DNA from: Paracoccaceae bacterium
Lineage (GTDB): Bacteria; Pseudomonadota; Alphaproteobacteria; Rhodobacterales; Rhodobacteraceae
Reading direction: 5' to 3'
DNA length: 64,000 nt
Assembly (NCBI GenBank): GCA_006226775.1
Contig: SBGD01000059.1
Span: 1 to 64,000 of the forward strand
Both the position numbers and the translations under genes were made by a program. Positions within the stretch are counted from its first letter, which is position 1; each line of letters begins with the position of its first letter. Below the pieces are notes generated by a model. The model did no database searches. It saw only the letters and a program-made list of their open reading frames with translations, and was not told where the DNA came from. Shown here piece after piece: positions 35,741 through 44,669 of this stretch.

Positions 35741-37126
35741 GGGGCCCCGGGCCTCCAGGCGGCCCCAGAGATCGTAGTCCCCGGCCTCGTCCACCTCCAC
35801 CGTGACGATATCGCCGGGGCTCAGATCCCCCGCCCCTTCGTCGATGAAGAGATTGCCGTCGATCTCCGGCGCATCGGCCATGGTGCGGCAGGTGGCGATG
35901 CCGTCTTCGTCCACCTCGTCGACGATCACCGGCAGCCGCTGGCCAACCCTGGCGGCCAGTTTCGCCTCCGAGATCTGCTGCGCTTTGGCCATGAACCGGT
36001 CCCAGCGCTCCTGCTTGACTTCGGCGGGCACATGGTCGGGCAGGTCGTTGGACCGCGCGCCCGCCACGTTCTCGTACTGGAAACAGCCGACCCGATCGAG
36101 CTGCGCCTCCTCCAGCCAGTCGAGCAGATAGGCGAATTCCGCCTCGGTCTCGCCCGGATAGCCGACGATGAAGGTCGAGCGCAGGGTGATCTCCGGGCAC
36201 TCGGCGCGCCAGGCGGCGATCTCGTCCAGCGTCCGGGCCGAGGCGGCGGGCCGCGCCATGCGGCGCAGCACCTCCGGGTGGCCGTGCTGGAACGGGATGT
36301 CGAGATAGGGCAGCACGCCGCTCGCCGGGTCCGCCATCAGCGGGATCAACTCACGCACATGCGGATAGGGATAGACGTAATGCAGCCGCACCCAGGCGCC
36401 CAGCCCCCCCAGGTCGCGCGCCAGCGGCAGGATCGGCGCCTTGTGCTCGCGGTCCTTCCAGTCGGTGCCATAGGCCGAGGTATCCTGGGAGATCACCAGC
36501 AACTCCCTGACGCCGCTTTCCACCAGCTTTTCCGCCTCGCGCAGCACCGCCCGCGCCGGGCGCGATTGCAGCCGTCCGCGCATGTCGGGGATGATGCAGA
36601 ACTTGCAGGCGTGATTGCAGCCTTCCGAGATCTTCAGGTAGCTGTAGTGCCGCGGCGTCAGCTTCACGCCCGAGGCGGGCAACAGATCGACAAAGGGGTC
36701 GGGATCGGGCGGCACCGCGCCATGCACTGCATCCAGCACCTGCTCGTATTGATGCGGCCCGGTCACCGCCAGAACGCGCGGATGGGCGCCGGTGATATAG
36801 TCGGGCTCGGCCCCCAGGCAACCGGTCACGATCACCCGGCCGTTTTCCCGCAGCGCCTCGCCGATGGCCTCGAGGCTTTCGGCCTTGGCGCTGTCGAGAA
36901 AGCCGCAGGTATTGACGATCACCGCATCGGCGCCGGTGTAGTCGGGCGAGATGCCATAGCCCTCGGCGCGCAGGCGGGTCAGGATGCGTTCGCTGTCGAC
37001 CAGCGCCTTGGGACAGCCGAGCGAGACCATGCCGATGGTCGGCTGGCCGCTTCGGGGTCCGGTCGGGGGCGTCTGCACGCGCGCATTGGCAATATCGGGG
37101 CGGAGATCTGGCGGATTGGTTGTCAT
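35738..37126 (-). CDS. rimO: Ribosomal protein uS12 methylthiotransferase
   Basis: A radical-SAM, two-cluster enzyme that methylthiolates Asp in ribosomal protein S12. The 462-residue protein has the N-terminal methylthiotransferase domain with three cysteines ([38 protein letters not shown]), the radical-SAM CxxxCxxC in [18 protein letters not shown], and a C-terminal TRAM domain. The start MTTNPPD at 37126 precedes an N-terminal low-complexity stretch; a reading to 37240 is less likely. The stop codon lies inside the tandem repeat array (P2 of the fifth unit). Confidence 0.93.
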   Translation of the reverse strand: MTTNPPDLRPDIANARVQTPPTGPRSGQPTIGMVSLGCPKALVDSERILTRLRAEGYGISPDYTGADAVIVNTCGFLDSAKAESLEAIGEALRENGRVIVTGCLGAEPDYITGAHPRVLAVTGPHQYEQVLDAVHGAVPPDPDPFVDLLPASGVKLTPRHYSYLKISEGCNHACKFCIIPDMRGRLQSRPARAVLREAEKLVESGVRELLVISQDTSAYGTDWKDREHKAPILPLARDLGGLGAWVRLHYVYPYPHVRELIPLMADPASGVLPYLDIPFQHGHPEVLRRMARPAASARTLDEIAAWRAECPEITLRSTFIVGYPGETEAEFAYLLDWLEEAQLDRVGCFQYENVAGARSNDLPDHVPAEVKQERWDRFMAKAQQISEAKLAARVGQRLPVIVDEVDEDGIATCRTMADAPEIDGNLFIDEGAGDLSPGDIVTVEVDEAGDYDLWGRLEARGP

Positions 37127-37404
37127 GGGCAGGCTATAAACGAGCGCGCGCAGCGCGAAAAGAGCCGATCTTTGCCCGGCCATCGGCGCGCACGGAGTGG
37201 CTCGGCCCTGGAGCCTTTCGGCAAAACCCAGAGACGCCAAGACCCTGCCACGCCTTCGACGCTCTCGGGATTTTGGCGAGGCTTGATGGATCAGGTATTC
37301 CCGAAACGCCCCGATCGGGCGCCGCGGCGAGATCGCCCACCAGCGCCAGGATCCGCTTCAGACTGACGCTCGGCGCACGCCCGCTCCGTCCGGGGCGGGG
37401 CCGG
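37127..37404. other. Intergenic region between rimO and the GntR gene
   Basis: About 280 bases, G+C-rich. No supported gene or clear hairpin terminator is seen; short open stretches here do not resemble known proteins. It may hold the rimO promoter near 37127-37180 (an AT-containing stretch GGCTATAAACGAG). Confidence 0.35.
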
Positions 37405-38124
37405 TCAGCGGCTGCGCTTTCTGCGAATCACGCGGTCCTCGGCGCTGGCGGTGGCGATGTCCTCGATCCCGTCGGCATAGGTGCGCTCGCCGCGGGTGAC
37501 GTGCTGTTTCAGCACCTTCCTGGCCGCCGCCAGGTCGCCCTTCTCGAGCAGGGCGATCATCTCGACATGCTCGTTCATCGACTTGTCGGTATGGGTGGGA
37601 TGCTGCGACAGATGCGTGCGCAGCGCCGCGGTTCTGCCGGCAATCGCCTGGTAGCCTTCGATCAGGTAGAGGTTGCCGCAGCGCTCGACGATGGCCTGGT
37701 GGAACTGGCCGTCGAGCTCGAGGTACTTGCGCGTCTCGCCCGCCTGCCGCGCGGCCGTCATCGCGGTGCAGATCGATTTCAGCGCCGAAAGCAACTCCTT
37801 GGCATGGCCCGCCATCGCCAGGTCCAGCGCCGTCGATTCCAGCGCGTAGCGGTAGAAGCCCAGTTGCGCCACATCGTCCACGCTCATGGTGAAGACGAAG
37901 GTGCCCTTGCGCGGCACGATCGAGACCAGCCCTTCGTGCCGCAGGTTGGCCAGGGCCTCGCGAATCGGAGTCTTGCTGATGCCCAGAAGCTCCGAGAGCG
38001 AGTTCTCGGAAATCGCTTCGCCCAGGCCGTAACGGCCGGTGATGATCGCCTCGCGTATCGCCGTCGCCGCGATATCACACAGCGAATCCGGTGCCTTGAT
38101 GCGTTTCATTTTCTGGGGGGCCAT
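37405..38124 (-). CDS. GntR family transcriptional regulator (FCD type)
   Basis: A 239-residue regulator with an N-terminal winged helix (SLCDIAATAIREAIITGRYGLGEAISENSLSELLGISKTPIREALANLRHEGLV) and a C-terminal FCD effector domain with Asp/His metal ligand positions (LELDGQFHQAIVE, HPTHTDKSMNEHVEMIALLEKGD). FCD regulators usually repress sugar-acid or organic-acid genes until an intermediate binds. It is divergent from the TRAP genes, and a 17-base palindromic site lies between them and again at the far end of the cluster. AGAGGAAA precedes the ATG. Confidence 0.88.
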   Translation of the reverse strand: MAPQKMKRIKAPDSLCDIAATAIREAIITGRYGLGEAISENSLSELLGISKTPIREALANLRHEGLVSIVPRKGTFVFTMSVDDVAQLGFYRYALESTALDLAMAGHAKELLSALKSICTAMTAARQAGETRKYLELDGQFHQAIVERCGNLYLIEGYQAIAGRTAALRTHLSQHPTHTDKSMNEHVEMIALLEKGDLAAARKVLKQHVTRGERTYADGIEDIATASAEDRVIRRKRSR

Positions 38125-38190
38125 CTGCTTTCCTCTGTTTGGCGACAGGCCATGGATACCTTGGCGAAGAAAAGATTGCACCAGTTTTTT

Positions 38191-38207
38191 ATATCTGATA
38201 CATCAGA
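38191..38207. promoter_or_regulatory. Predicted GntR operator, site 1
   Basis: ATATCTGATACATCAGA contains the inverted repeat TCTGAT-AC-ATCAGA. It lies between the divergent GntR and dctP genes (67 bases from the GntR start, 55 from the dctP start), and the same 17 bases occur at 45707-45723. Confidence 0.75.
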
Positions 38208-38262
38208 CATCAGTGGAGCTGACAGCCAGCCTACATCACAACCCCATGGGGAGGAGACACAG

Positions 38263-39270
38263 ATGTCCAACAAAGTTGCAGTCGCGGTTGCCGCGCTCAT
38301 TGCCGCCACGGCGGCCGGCGCCGCGGCGGCGGAAACCGTGATCAAGGTCGGCCATGGCACCAACGAGCAGTATCACATGCACCGCGCCCTGCTGAAATTC
38401 GAGGAACTGGTCGAGGCCCGCTCGGGCGGCGATTTCGACGTCCAGATCTTCCCCTCGTCGCAGATGGGCCCCGACCGCGAGATGATCGAAGGCGTGCAGA
38501 CCGGCGTGCTCGAGATGGCGGTGTCGCCCTCGTCGTTCTTTGCCGGCTGGGATCCGGCCTTCGCGGTGATCGAACTGCCCTACATGTACCCCAGCAAGGA
38601 GATCGCGCTCGACGTGCTGAACGGCGAGACCGGCGACGAGATGCTGGCACGGCTGGAAAACCAGGGGCTGGTGGGCCTGGGCTGGCTCGAGAACGGCCTG
38701 CGCCATGTCACCAACAACGTGCGCCCGATCAAGGTGCCCGCGGATCTCGAGGGCATCAAGCTGCGCACCATGAAGGTGCCCGCCCATGTCGACACCTTCA
38801 AGGCACTGGGCGCCAACCCGACGCCGATGAACTTCGGCGAGGTCTATTCGGCGCTGCAACAGGGCGTGATCGACGGCCAGGAAAACCCGGTGGCGATCAT
38901 CGACAGCCAGCGCTTCCACGAGGTGCAGAAACACATCTCGCTGACCGGGCATGTCTTTACCGTCTACATCCCGGTGGTCGGCGAATGGTTCTGGTCGGGC
39001 CTGACCCAAGAGCAGCAGACCCTGCTGCACAAGGCGATGACCGAGGCCGCGGCCTATCAGCAGGATCTCGTCAATGCCGAGGAGGCCGGCCAGCTGCAGA
39101 AGATCCGCGATGCCGGGGTCGAGGTGGTCGAGCTGAACGCCGCCGACCGCCAGGTCTTTTCCGACCGCACCCAGGAGGTGCGCGCCACCTATCGCGACGA
39201 GGTCGGCGCCGATGTCTTCGACGGCTGGACCGCGGCGGTCACGGCAGTCACGGCGGCCGGCACCCACTGA
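38263..39270 (+). CDS. dctP: TRAP transporter substrate-binding protein
   Basis: A 335-residue periplasmic solute receptor. It has a signal peptide (MSNKVAVAVAALIAATAAG, cleavage around AAAAE-T), then the DctP-family pattern with TVIKVGHGTNEQYHMHRALLKFEELVE, PSSQMGPDREMIEGVQTG, and NVRPIKVPADLEGIKLR with the arginine that usually binds the ligand carboxylate, and MNFGEVYSALQQGVIDGQENP. Start at 38263 follows GGGGAGGAGACACAG. Together with dctQM and the catabolic genes it implies an aldonate or other sugar acid as ligand. Confidence 0.92.
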   Translation: MSNKVAVAVAALIAATAAGAAAAETVIKVGHGTNEQYHMHRALLKFEELVEARSGGDFDVQIFPSSQMGPDREMIEGVQTGVLEMAVSPSSFFAGWDPAFAVIELPYMYPSKEIALDVLNGETGDEMLARLENQGLVGLGWLENGLRHVTNNVRPIKVPADLEGIKLRTMKVPAHVDTFKALGANPTPMNFGEVYSALQQGVIDGQENPVAIIDSQRFHEVQKHISLTGHVFTVYIPVVGEWFWSGLTQEQQTLLHKAMTEAAAYQQDLVNAEEAGQLQKIRDAGVEVVELNAADRQVFSDRTQEVRATYRDEVGADVFDGWTAAVTAVTAAGTH

Positions 39271-39343
39271 TCGCGGGGCGCCCTACATCTCACGGATGCC
39301 CCCGGGGGCATCCGTTCATCGCATATCTTGGGGAGGGAGATCG

Positions 39344-39835
39344 ATGACCGCATTGCGCTGGCTCGATCGGAATTTCGAACGCTACATCGTCGGCCTGTTG
39401 CTGGCCGCAATCGTGCTGTTGATCAGCGTCAATGTCTTCATGCGCTACGTCCTGAACGACTCGCTGTCCTGGGGCGAGGAACTGACGCTCTGGCTGTTCG
39501 TCTGGTTCGTCTGGGTGGCGGTCAGCTATGCCTTTCAGCAAGGCTCGCACGTCCGCATCACCTTCCTGCGCGATGCCATGGGCCCGGCGGGCCAGCGCGC
39601 CTTCGAGGTGGTGGTCGACCTGCTGGTGATCGGCTTTCTCGCGGTGCTGGTGGTGCAGTGCCTTCAGTTGATGCTCAAGCCCTTCGTGCTCAGCCAGACC
39701 TCGGTGGTGCTGGGGCTGCCGATCCCGGTGCTCTATGCCTCGGCGCCGGTGGGTGCCACGCTGTCGATCCTGCGGATGACACAGCATCTTGTTCAGACAT
39801 TGCGCGGCACCGCCGCCCCGACCGAAGGAGCCTGA
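39344..39835 (+). CDS. dctQ: TRAP transporter small permease
   Basis: A 163-residue membrane protein with four hydrophobic segments, typical of DctQ. The opening MTALRWLDRNFERYIVGLLLAAIVLLISVNVFMRYVLNDSLSWGEE matches the conserved first segments and WGEEL loop. GGGGAGGGAG precedes the ATG. It ends three bases before the DctM start. Confidence 0.9.
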   Translation: MTALRWLDRNFERYIVGLLLAAIVLLISVNVFMRYVLNDSLSWGEELTLWLFVWFVWVAVSYAFQQGSHVRITFLRDAMGPAGQRAFEVVVDLLVIGFLAVLVVQCLQLMLKPFVLSQTSVVLGLPIPVLYASAPVGATLSILRMTQHLVQTLRGTAAPTEGA

Positions 39836-39838
39836 CCG

Positions 39839-41122
39839 ATGATTGCAACGGTGCTTTTCCTCGTCCTGCTGCTGTCGCTGTTTCTCAGCGTGCCGATCGG
39901 GATATGCCTTGGTCTTGCCACCATGGCGGTGATGGTCTTCGTCGACGGCACGCCGCCGCTGGTGCTGCTGGCGCGCTCGGTGGTCACCGGCGCCGACAGC
40001 TTTCCGCTGATCGCCGTGCCGCTCTTCGTGCTGGCGGGCGACCTGATGCAGTACGGCGGCATGTCGCGCCGGCTTGTCGGTTTCGCCAATGCGCTGATCG
40101 GGCACATCCGCGCCGGGCTGGCCTATGTCAACGTGCTGGCCTGCGTGTTCTTTGCCGCGATCTCGGGTTCGTCGCCGGCGACGGTGGCGGCGATCGGCTC
40201 GAACCTCATCCCCGAGATGGAGAAGATGGGCTATACCCGCCGCTTCAGCGCCTCGCTGACCGCGTCGTCGGGCATGATCGGGGTGATGATCCCGCCCAGC
40301 ATTCCCTTCATCATCTATGGCGTCACCGCCGAGGTCTCGATCGGCAAGCTGTTCCTGGCCGGCATCGTGCCGGGCGTCCTGTTCGCGGTGATGTTCATGC
40401 TGGTCGCGCGGCTCATGCTGCGCAAGGACACCAGGGTCATCGACAACACCCGCGCCTTCGACGGGCCCCGGGTGGTGACCAGCTTTCGGGAATCGATCTG
40501 GGCGCTGCTGGTGCCGGTCATCATCCTGGGCGGCATCTACAGCGGTGTCTTCACCCCGACCGAGGCCGGGGCGGTGGCGGTGCTTTATGCCGCGGTTGTC
40601 GGCAAGTTCGTCTATGGCGATCTCGACTGGTCGGATTTCCCCACAATCCTTGCCGAAAGCGCGCGGACCAGCGGCATGATCCTGGTGCTGGTGATCATGG
40701 CGACGGCCTTTGGCCGGGTCGTCACCCTGGCGCAGATCCCCTCGGATCTGGCGACCTGGCTGACCGGGCTGTCGGACAATCCGATCATCATCCTGCTGCT
40801 GATCAACCTGCTGTTGCTGGTGATCGGCATGTTCATGGAGACGATTTCCTCGATCATCATCATGACGCCGATCCTCCTGCCGGTGGCCACCGCGCTGGGG
40901 GTCGATCCCATCGCCTTCGGCGTGATCATGACCGTCAACCTGGCCATCGGCTTCTGCACCCCGCCCTTGGGCGTCAACCTCTTCGTCGCCAGCGGCATCT
41001 CGGGCGTGTCGATCGAGACCCTGAGCCGGGCGATCCTGCCGTTCTTTGCCGGCATGATCGTGCTCTTGATGCTGATCACCTATGTGCCGTCGCTGTCGCT
41101 GGCGCTGCCGGCGCTGTGGTGA
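39839..41122 (+). CDS. dctM: TRAP transporter large permease
   Basis: A 427-residue sodium-dependent transport channel with about twelve membrane segments. Conserved family sections are visible: ADSFPLIAVPLFVLAGDLMQYGGMSRRLVGFANALIG, SGSSPATVAAIGSNLIPEMEKMGYTRRFSASLTASSGMIGVMIPPSIPFIIYG, and the C-terminal NLAIGFCTPPLGVNLFVASGIS. Its stop lies four bases before the start of the LarA-like gene. Confidence 0.93.
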   Translation: MIATVLFLVLLLSLFLSVPIGICLGLATMAVMVFVDGTPPLVLLARSVVTGADSFPLIAVPLFVLAGDLMQYGGMSRRLVGFANALIGHIRAGLAYVNVLACVFFAAISGSSPATVAAIGSNLIPEMEKMGYTRRFSASLTASSGMIGVMIPPSIPFIIYGVTAEVSIGKLFLAGIVPGVLFAVMFMLVARLMLRKDTRVIDNTRAFDGPRVVTSFRESIWALLVPVIILGGIYSGVFTPTEAGAVAVLYAAVVGKFVYGDLDWSDFPTILAESARTSGMILVLVIMATAFGRVVTLAQIPSDLATWLTGLSDNPIIILLLINLLLLVIGMFMETISSIIIMTPILLPVATALGVDPIAFGVIMTVNLAIGFCTPPLGVNLFVASGISGVSIETLSRAILPFFAGMIVLLMLITYVPSLSLALPALW

Positions 41123-41126
41123 CGGG

Positions 41127-42413
41127 ATGGACCTGGGACCGATCGACGTGACCATCGAGGGCGGGATGGTCTATCCCTTCCCGCCCCTCATCCCGGTGGA
41201 TCAGCATTTCGACCGCAAGCGCCTGCACGACATCGACGCCGCCGTGACCGAGCAGTTGCGGCGGATCCCCGATGGGCATGTCGCGGGCAAGTCCATCGCC
41301 ATCACCGTGGGCAGCCGCGGCATCATGGGGCTGGTCGAGATCACCCGGGCGCTGGTGGCCGGGCTCCGGGCCAAGGGCGCGCACCCCTTCCTCGTGCCGT
41401 CGATGGGCAGTCATGGCGGTGCCACGGCGGAAGGCCAGGTCGCGGTCCTGAAAGGCTATGGCATCACCGAGCAGAGCACCGGCGCCGAGATCCGCTCTTC
41501 CATGGAGGTGGTCGAGGTCGCGCGGCTTGCCGACGGCACGCCGCTTTACATCGACCGCATCGCCTGGGAGGCCGATGGCATCGTCCTCGCCAACAAGATC
41601 AAGCCGCACGCCGATTTCAAGGCCGGCTACGAGAGCGGCCTGGTCAAGATGCTCTGCATCGGGCTGGGCAAGCACAGGGGCGCGGTAGCGCTGCACAACC
41701 ATGGCTTCGCACGGTTCCCCGAGATCCTGCCCGAGGCTGGCGCGCGGCTTCTGGAGCGTCTGCCGGTGCTCTTCGGGCTGGCGATCCTGGAAAATGCCTT
41801 CGACGACCTGATGGCGCTCGAGGTGATCCCGCGCGACCGCATCCTTGCGCGGGAAAAGGAATTGCTGGAGGTCGCCAAGGCTTCCATTGGGCGGCTCGAC
41901 TTCACCGATATCGACGTGCTGATCGTCGACGAGATCGGCAAGAACATCAGCGGCGAGGGGATGGACCCGAATGTCACCGGGCGGCCCGGCTCGGGCCTTC
42001 CGGGCTTTGACGCGCTCGATATCCAGAAGATCGTCGCGCTGGACGTGACGCCGCAGTCGCATGGCAATGGCGTGGGCATCGGCTCGGCCGACCTGTCGAC
42101 CCGGCGCTGTGTCGAAAAGATCGACCTGGGCGCGGTCTATACCAATGCCATCACCGCGACGATCCTCAATCCGGCCAAGCTGCCGATGGTGCTGAACTCG
42201 GACCATGACGCCATTGTCGTGGCGCTGAAGACCTGCAACCTGATCACGCCCGAGACCGCCCGCATCGTGCGCATCAGGAACACGCTGGAGATCCAGCGCA
42301 TCTGGGTCTCGCCCGCGCTTTTGCCGCATGTGAAGGCCAGCGACCGGCTGTCGGTGGCCGGACCGCAAAGGCCGATGGCCTTCGATGCCACCGGCCGCTT
42401 GCAGGCGCCTTGA
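41127..42413 (+). CDS. LarA-like (DUF2088) racemase/epimerase family protein
   Basis: A 428-residue protein of the lactate racemase superfamily, whose studied members use a nickel-pincer nucleotide to racemise or epimerise 2-hydroxy acids. Seen: VGSRGIMGLVEITRALV, VPSMGSHGGATAEGQ (His of the conserved GSH), NKIKPHADFKAGYESGLVKM (Lys and His) and GLGKHRGAVALHNHGF. Assigning these to the catalytic roles known from LarA is an inference. The cluster partners (TRAP, KDGal kinase, KDPGal aldolase) suggest a sugar-acid C2 epimerase. Nickel-cofactor genes (larBCE) are not in the window. Confidence 0.78.
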   Translation: MDLGPIDVTIEGGMVYPFPPLIPVDQHFDRKRLHDIDAAVTEQLRRIPDGHVAGKSIAITVGSRGIMGLVEITRALVAGLRAKGAHPFLVPSMGSHGGATAEGQVAVLKGYGITEQSTGAEIRSSMEVVEVARLADGTPLYIDRIAWEADGIVLANKIKPHADFKAGYESGLVKMLCIGLGKHRGAVALHNHGFARFPEILPEAGARLLERLPVLFGLAILENAFDDLMALEVIPRDRILAREKELLEVAKASIGRLDFTDIDVLIVDEIGKNISGEGMDPNVTGRPGSGLPGFDALDIQKIVALDVTPQSHGNGVGIGSADLSTRRCVEKIDLGAVYTNAITATILNPAKLPMVLNSDHDAIVVALKTCNLITPETARIVRIRNTLEIQRIWVSPALLPHVKASDRLSVAGPQRPMAFDATGRLQAP

Positions 42414-42424
42414 AAGGCAAGCGA

Positions 42425-42445
42425 CGTGGCGGTCCTGCCGCCACG
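42425..42445. terminator. Bidirectional terminator candidate between the LarA-like gene and dgoA
   Basis: CGTGGCGG, loop TCCTG, CCGCCACG forms an 8-bp-arm hairpin in the 39-base gap between the two convergent arms of the sugar-acid cluster. There is no T tract on either side, so the strength is uncertain. Confidence 0.45.
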
Positions 42446-42452
42446 CCGCGCC

Positions 42453-43082
42453 TCATGCCACCAGCGATTTCCACGCCCGGGTGAACGCCCCGGCGCGGCG
42501 GGCCAGCTCGGCGGCGTCGTAGTCGGGTTTGAACAGCGCCGAGCCCAGCCCGAAGCTGTCGGCCCCCGCCGCGTGATACCCGGCCATGGTCTGCGGCGTG
42601 ATGCCGCCCACCGCGGCGACCAGCGCCTGCGGGGGGAGCACCGCGCGCATGGCCCTGATCGCCTGCGGCGGGATCAGCTCGGCCGGAAAGAACTTCAGCA
42701 CCGAAGCCCCGAGGTCGAGCGCGGCAAAGGCCTCGCTCGGGGTCATCACGCCGGGGCACCATTTGGCGCCGCGTTCCACCGCGCGGGTGCCCACGGCGGG
42801 GTTCATGTTGGGCGAAACGATGATCTCGCCCCCCGCGTCCACCACCGCGGTGACATCCCCGGGCGTCAGGACGGTTCCGGCGCCGATCACCACGGTGCCG
42901 CCGTGTTTCGCGGCGATGCGCTCGATCGAGAGCAGCGGCTGCGGCGAGTTGAGCGGCACCTCGATGATGCGGAACCCGGCCTCGACCAGCACATCGGCGG
43001 TCTCGACCGCGCGCGCGGGGTCGAGACCGCGCAGGATGGCGATCAGCGGGTTGTCGGTGAGGGCGTCGTTCCAGTTGCTCAT
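42453..43082 (-). CDS. dgoA: 2-dehydro-3-deoxy-6-phosphogalactonate aldolase
   Basis: Cleaves KDPGal to pyruvate and glyceraldehyde 3-phosphate. The 209-residue class I aldolase of the KDPG/KDPGal family has NPLIAILRGLDPARA, FRIIEVPLNSPQPLLSI, GAGTVLTPGDVTAVVDAGGEIIVSPNMNP and the Schiff-base lysine in ASVLKFFPAELIPPQAI. VPLNSP and PAELIPP agree with the phosphogalactonate rather than the phosphogluconate branch. Its ATG overlaps the dgoK stop. Confidence 0.9.
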   Translation of the reverse strand: MSNWNDALTDNPLIAILRGLDPARAVETADVLVEAGFRIIEVPLNSPQPLLSIERIAAKHGGTVVIGAGTVLTPGDVTAVVDAGGEIIVSPNMNPAVGTRAVERGAKWCPGVMTPSEAFAALDLGASVLKFFPAELIPPQAIRAMRAVLPPQALVAAVGGITPQTMAGYHAAGADSFGLGSALFKPDYDAAELARRAGAFTRAWKSLVA

Positions 43083-43999
43083 GTGATCAGTCCTGCTGCC
43101 TTGGCGATGGTGAAATGTCCGCGCGCGACGATCTCGGGCGCGGCCCGGTGGCTTTGCAATCCGGCCAGGCCCAGCGCGGTCTCGTAGCGATCGGCGAGGT
43201 CGTCGCGGCCGATGATGGTGACCGGGCCCTGCGCTTGCAGGTCGGCGCTGCCCCCGGCGATCTCGGCCCCGATCAACATCCCCGACAGGTAATCGGCGCT
43301 GGCCTCGGCCGGGATCTTGTCGAACAGCGGCAGGGAGCGGGCGTGAAACAGCCGGTGCAGCAGGTCGCTGCCCGCCGAGAGGCCCGCGGCAACGCCAAGG
43401 CGGAAGCCCTCGTCGTGGAAGGGGCCCGCGACCATGAGCGCCTTGAGGATCGTGTGGTCGCGCAGCGCGGCGAAGATGTCGCCGGTCATCCAGGTGGAAA
43501 AGCCGGTGATCCGCCCCTGCGCCACCTCGACCCACTTGCTGTGCGTGCCCGGCATGACGAAGCGCCCCGCGCGGATGCCCGCGGCCACGGCGCCGACTAT
43601 CTGGGTTTCCTCGCCGCGCATCACGTCCGGCGCCCCGTCCGCCTCGGTGGCGAGCCCGGTGACGAAATGCACCACCCGGCCTTCGCCGGTGCGGTGAACC
43701 TGCATCGCCGCGGCCAGGTCGGCTTCGCCCGCGGGCAGGCCGGCATAGGGCGTCTCGACCCAGCCATTGCGGCTGGTGATCATGCCCGAGGCCAGCACCG
43801 GCAGGCCCGCGTGCTGCGCCCAGGGGGCCAGGAGCCGGGTGAAGGCGGCCTCGAACCGGCCGCCTTCGACGTGCATGATGCCCTCGGGCGCGGCCAGCCG
43901 GTCCAGCACCCTGCCCTCCGCGCCGATCAGGGCGGCGCGGAAGGACGAGGTGCCCCAGTCGAGGCCGATCAGGGCCGGTTCAGATGCGACCGAATTCAT
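43079..43999 (-). CDS. dgoK: 2-dehydro-3-deoxygalactonokinase
   Basis: Phosphorylates 2-keto-3-deoxygalactonate at C6, making the substrate of DgoA. The 306-residue ASKHA-fold kinase opens LIGLDWGTSSFRAALIG and shows GMITSRNGWVETPYAGLPAG, the MRGEETQIVGA motif and VMPGTHSKWVEV. Its stop overlaps the dgoA start; its first 20 bases overlap the end of the RraA-like gene, so the arm is read as one unit from 45671 leftwards. Confidence 0.9.
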   Translation of the reverse strand: MNSVASEPALIGLDWGTSSFRAALIGAEGRVLDRLAAPEGIMHVEGGRFEAAFTRLLAPWAQHAGLPVLASGMITSRNGWVETPYAGLPAGEADLAAAMQVHRTGEGRVVHFVTGLATEADGAPDVMRGEETQIVGAVAAGIRAGRFVMPGTHSKWVEVAQGRITGFSTWMTGDIFAALRDHTILKALMVAGPFHDEGFRLGVAAGLSAGSDLLHRLFHARSLPLFDKIPAEASADYLSGMLIGAEIAGGSADLQAQGPVTIIGRDDLADRYETALGLAGLQSHRAAPEIVARGHFTIAKAAGLIT

Positions 44000-44651
44000 T
44001 CAGCAGATCCTCGACTGTCTTGCCCTGGGCGACCCACTTGCGGGTTTCCTCTTCGCGGTCGGCCTGTTCCTGCGCCAGCCTGACCACCTCTTCCGCCTTG
44101 TCCAGCGGCACCACGGTCACGCCCATCAGGTCGGCGACGATGAAATCGCCGGGGTTGACCACCACGCTGCCGCACTGGATCGGCACGTTGATCGACAGCT
44201 CTTCCTTGCGGCCCGAGAACATGGTGTGGGTGCCGCGCGGCGTGATGGCGCGGGTCCAGATCGGCCAGTTGATGTCCTCCAGCTCGTCATTGTCGCGGCC
44301 GGCGCCATCGACGATCATGCCGCGGATGCCGCGGTTCCTGGCCAGGCCGCCCATCAGCCCGCCGCAGACCGAGGTATTCGGATCGCCCCCGGCATCGACG
44401 ACGATCACGTCGCCGGGCTGGCCCATCTCGAGCGCCTTGAGCGGATCGACCAGATCGCCCTTGGACAGTTGCACGGTGATCGCCTGGCCGGTCACCTTGG
44501 CGCGGAAGGCGGGCTTGATGCCGCAGTCCATGACATTGGTGCGGTATTGCACATCGGCAAAGACGGCGCTGGCCGAGTAGCAGGCCAGGACCTTGTCGAA
44601 TTTCTCGAGCAGGTCGGGACGGCGGTCGAAATCGTTGTAGACTTTCAGCAT
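43980..44651 (-). CDS. RraA-like (HMG/CHA aldolase) family protein
   Basis: A 223-residue protein of the RraA/4-hydroxy-4-methyl-2-oxoglutarate aldolase fold. The family block GGLMGGLARNRGIRGMIVDGAGRD and the later PIQCGSVVVNPGDFIVADLMGVTVVP are plain. The catalysed reaction is uncertain: relatives cleave 4-hydroxy-2-oxo acids or decarboxylate oxaloacetate, and some regulate RNase E. In this cluster a retro-aldol or decarboxylation step is plausible. It overlaps dgoK. Confidence 0.8.
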   Translation of the reverse strand: MLKVYNDFDRRPDLLEKFDKVLACYSASAVFADVQYRTNVMDCGIKPAFRAKVTGQAITVQLSKGDLVDPLKALEMGQPGDVIVVDAGGDPNTSVCGGLMGGLARNRGIRGMIVDGAGRDNDELEDINWPIWTRAITPRGTHTMFSGRKEELSINVPIQCGSVVVNPGDFIVADLMGVTVVPLDKAEEVVRLAQEQADREEETRKWVAQGKTVEDLLNEFGRI

Positions 44652-44669
44652 GATGCTTCCTTTCGGGGG

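Noticed and set aside
42414-42452. A small gene between the LarA-like gene and dgoA
   Set aside because: Only 39 bases are available; the hairpin there fits a shared terminator.
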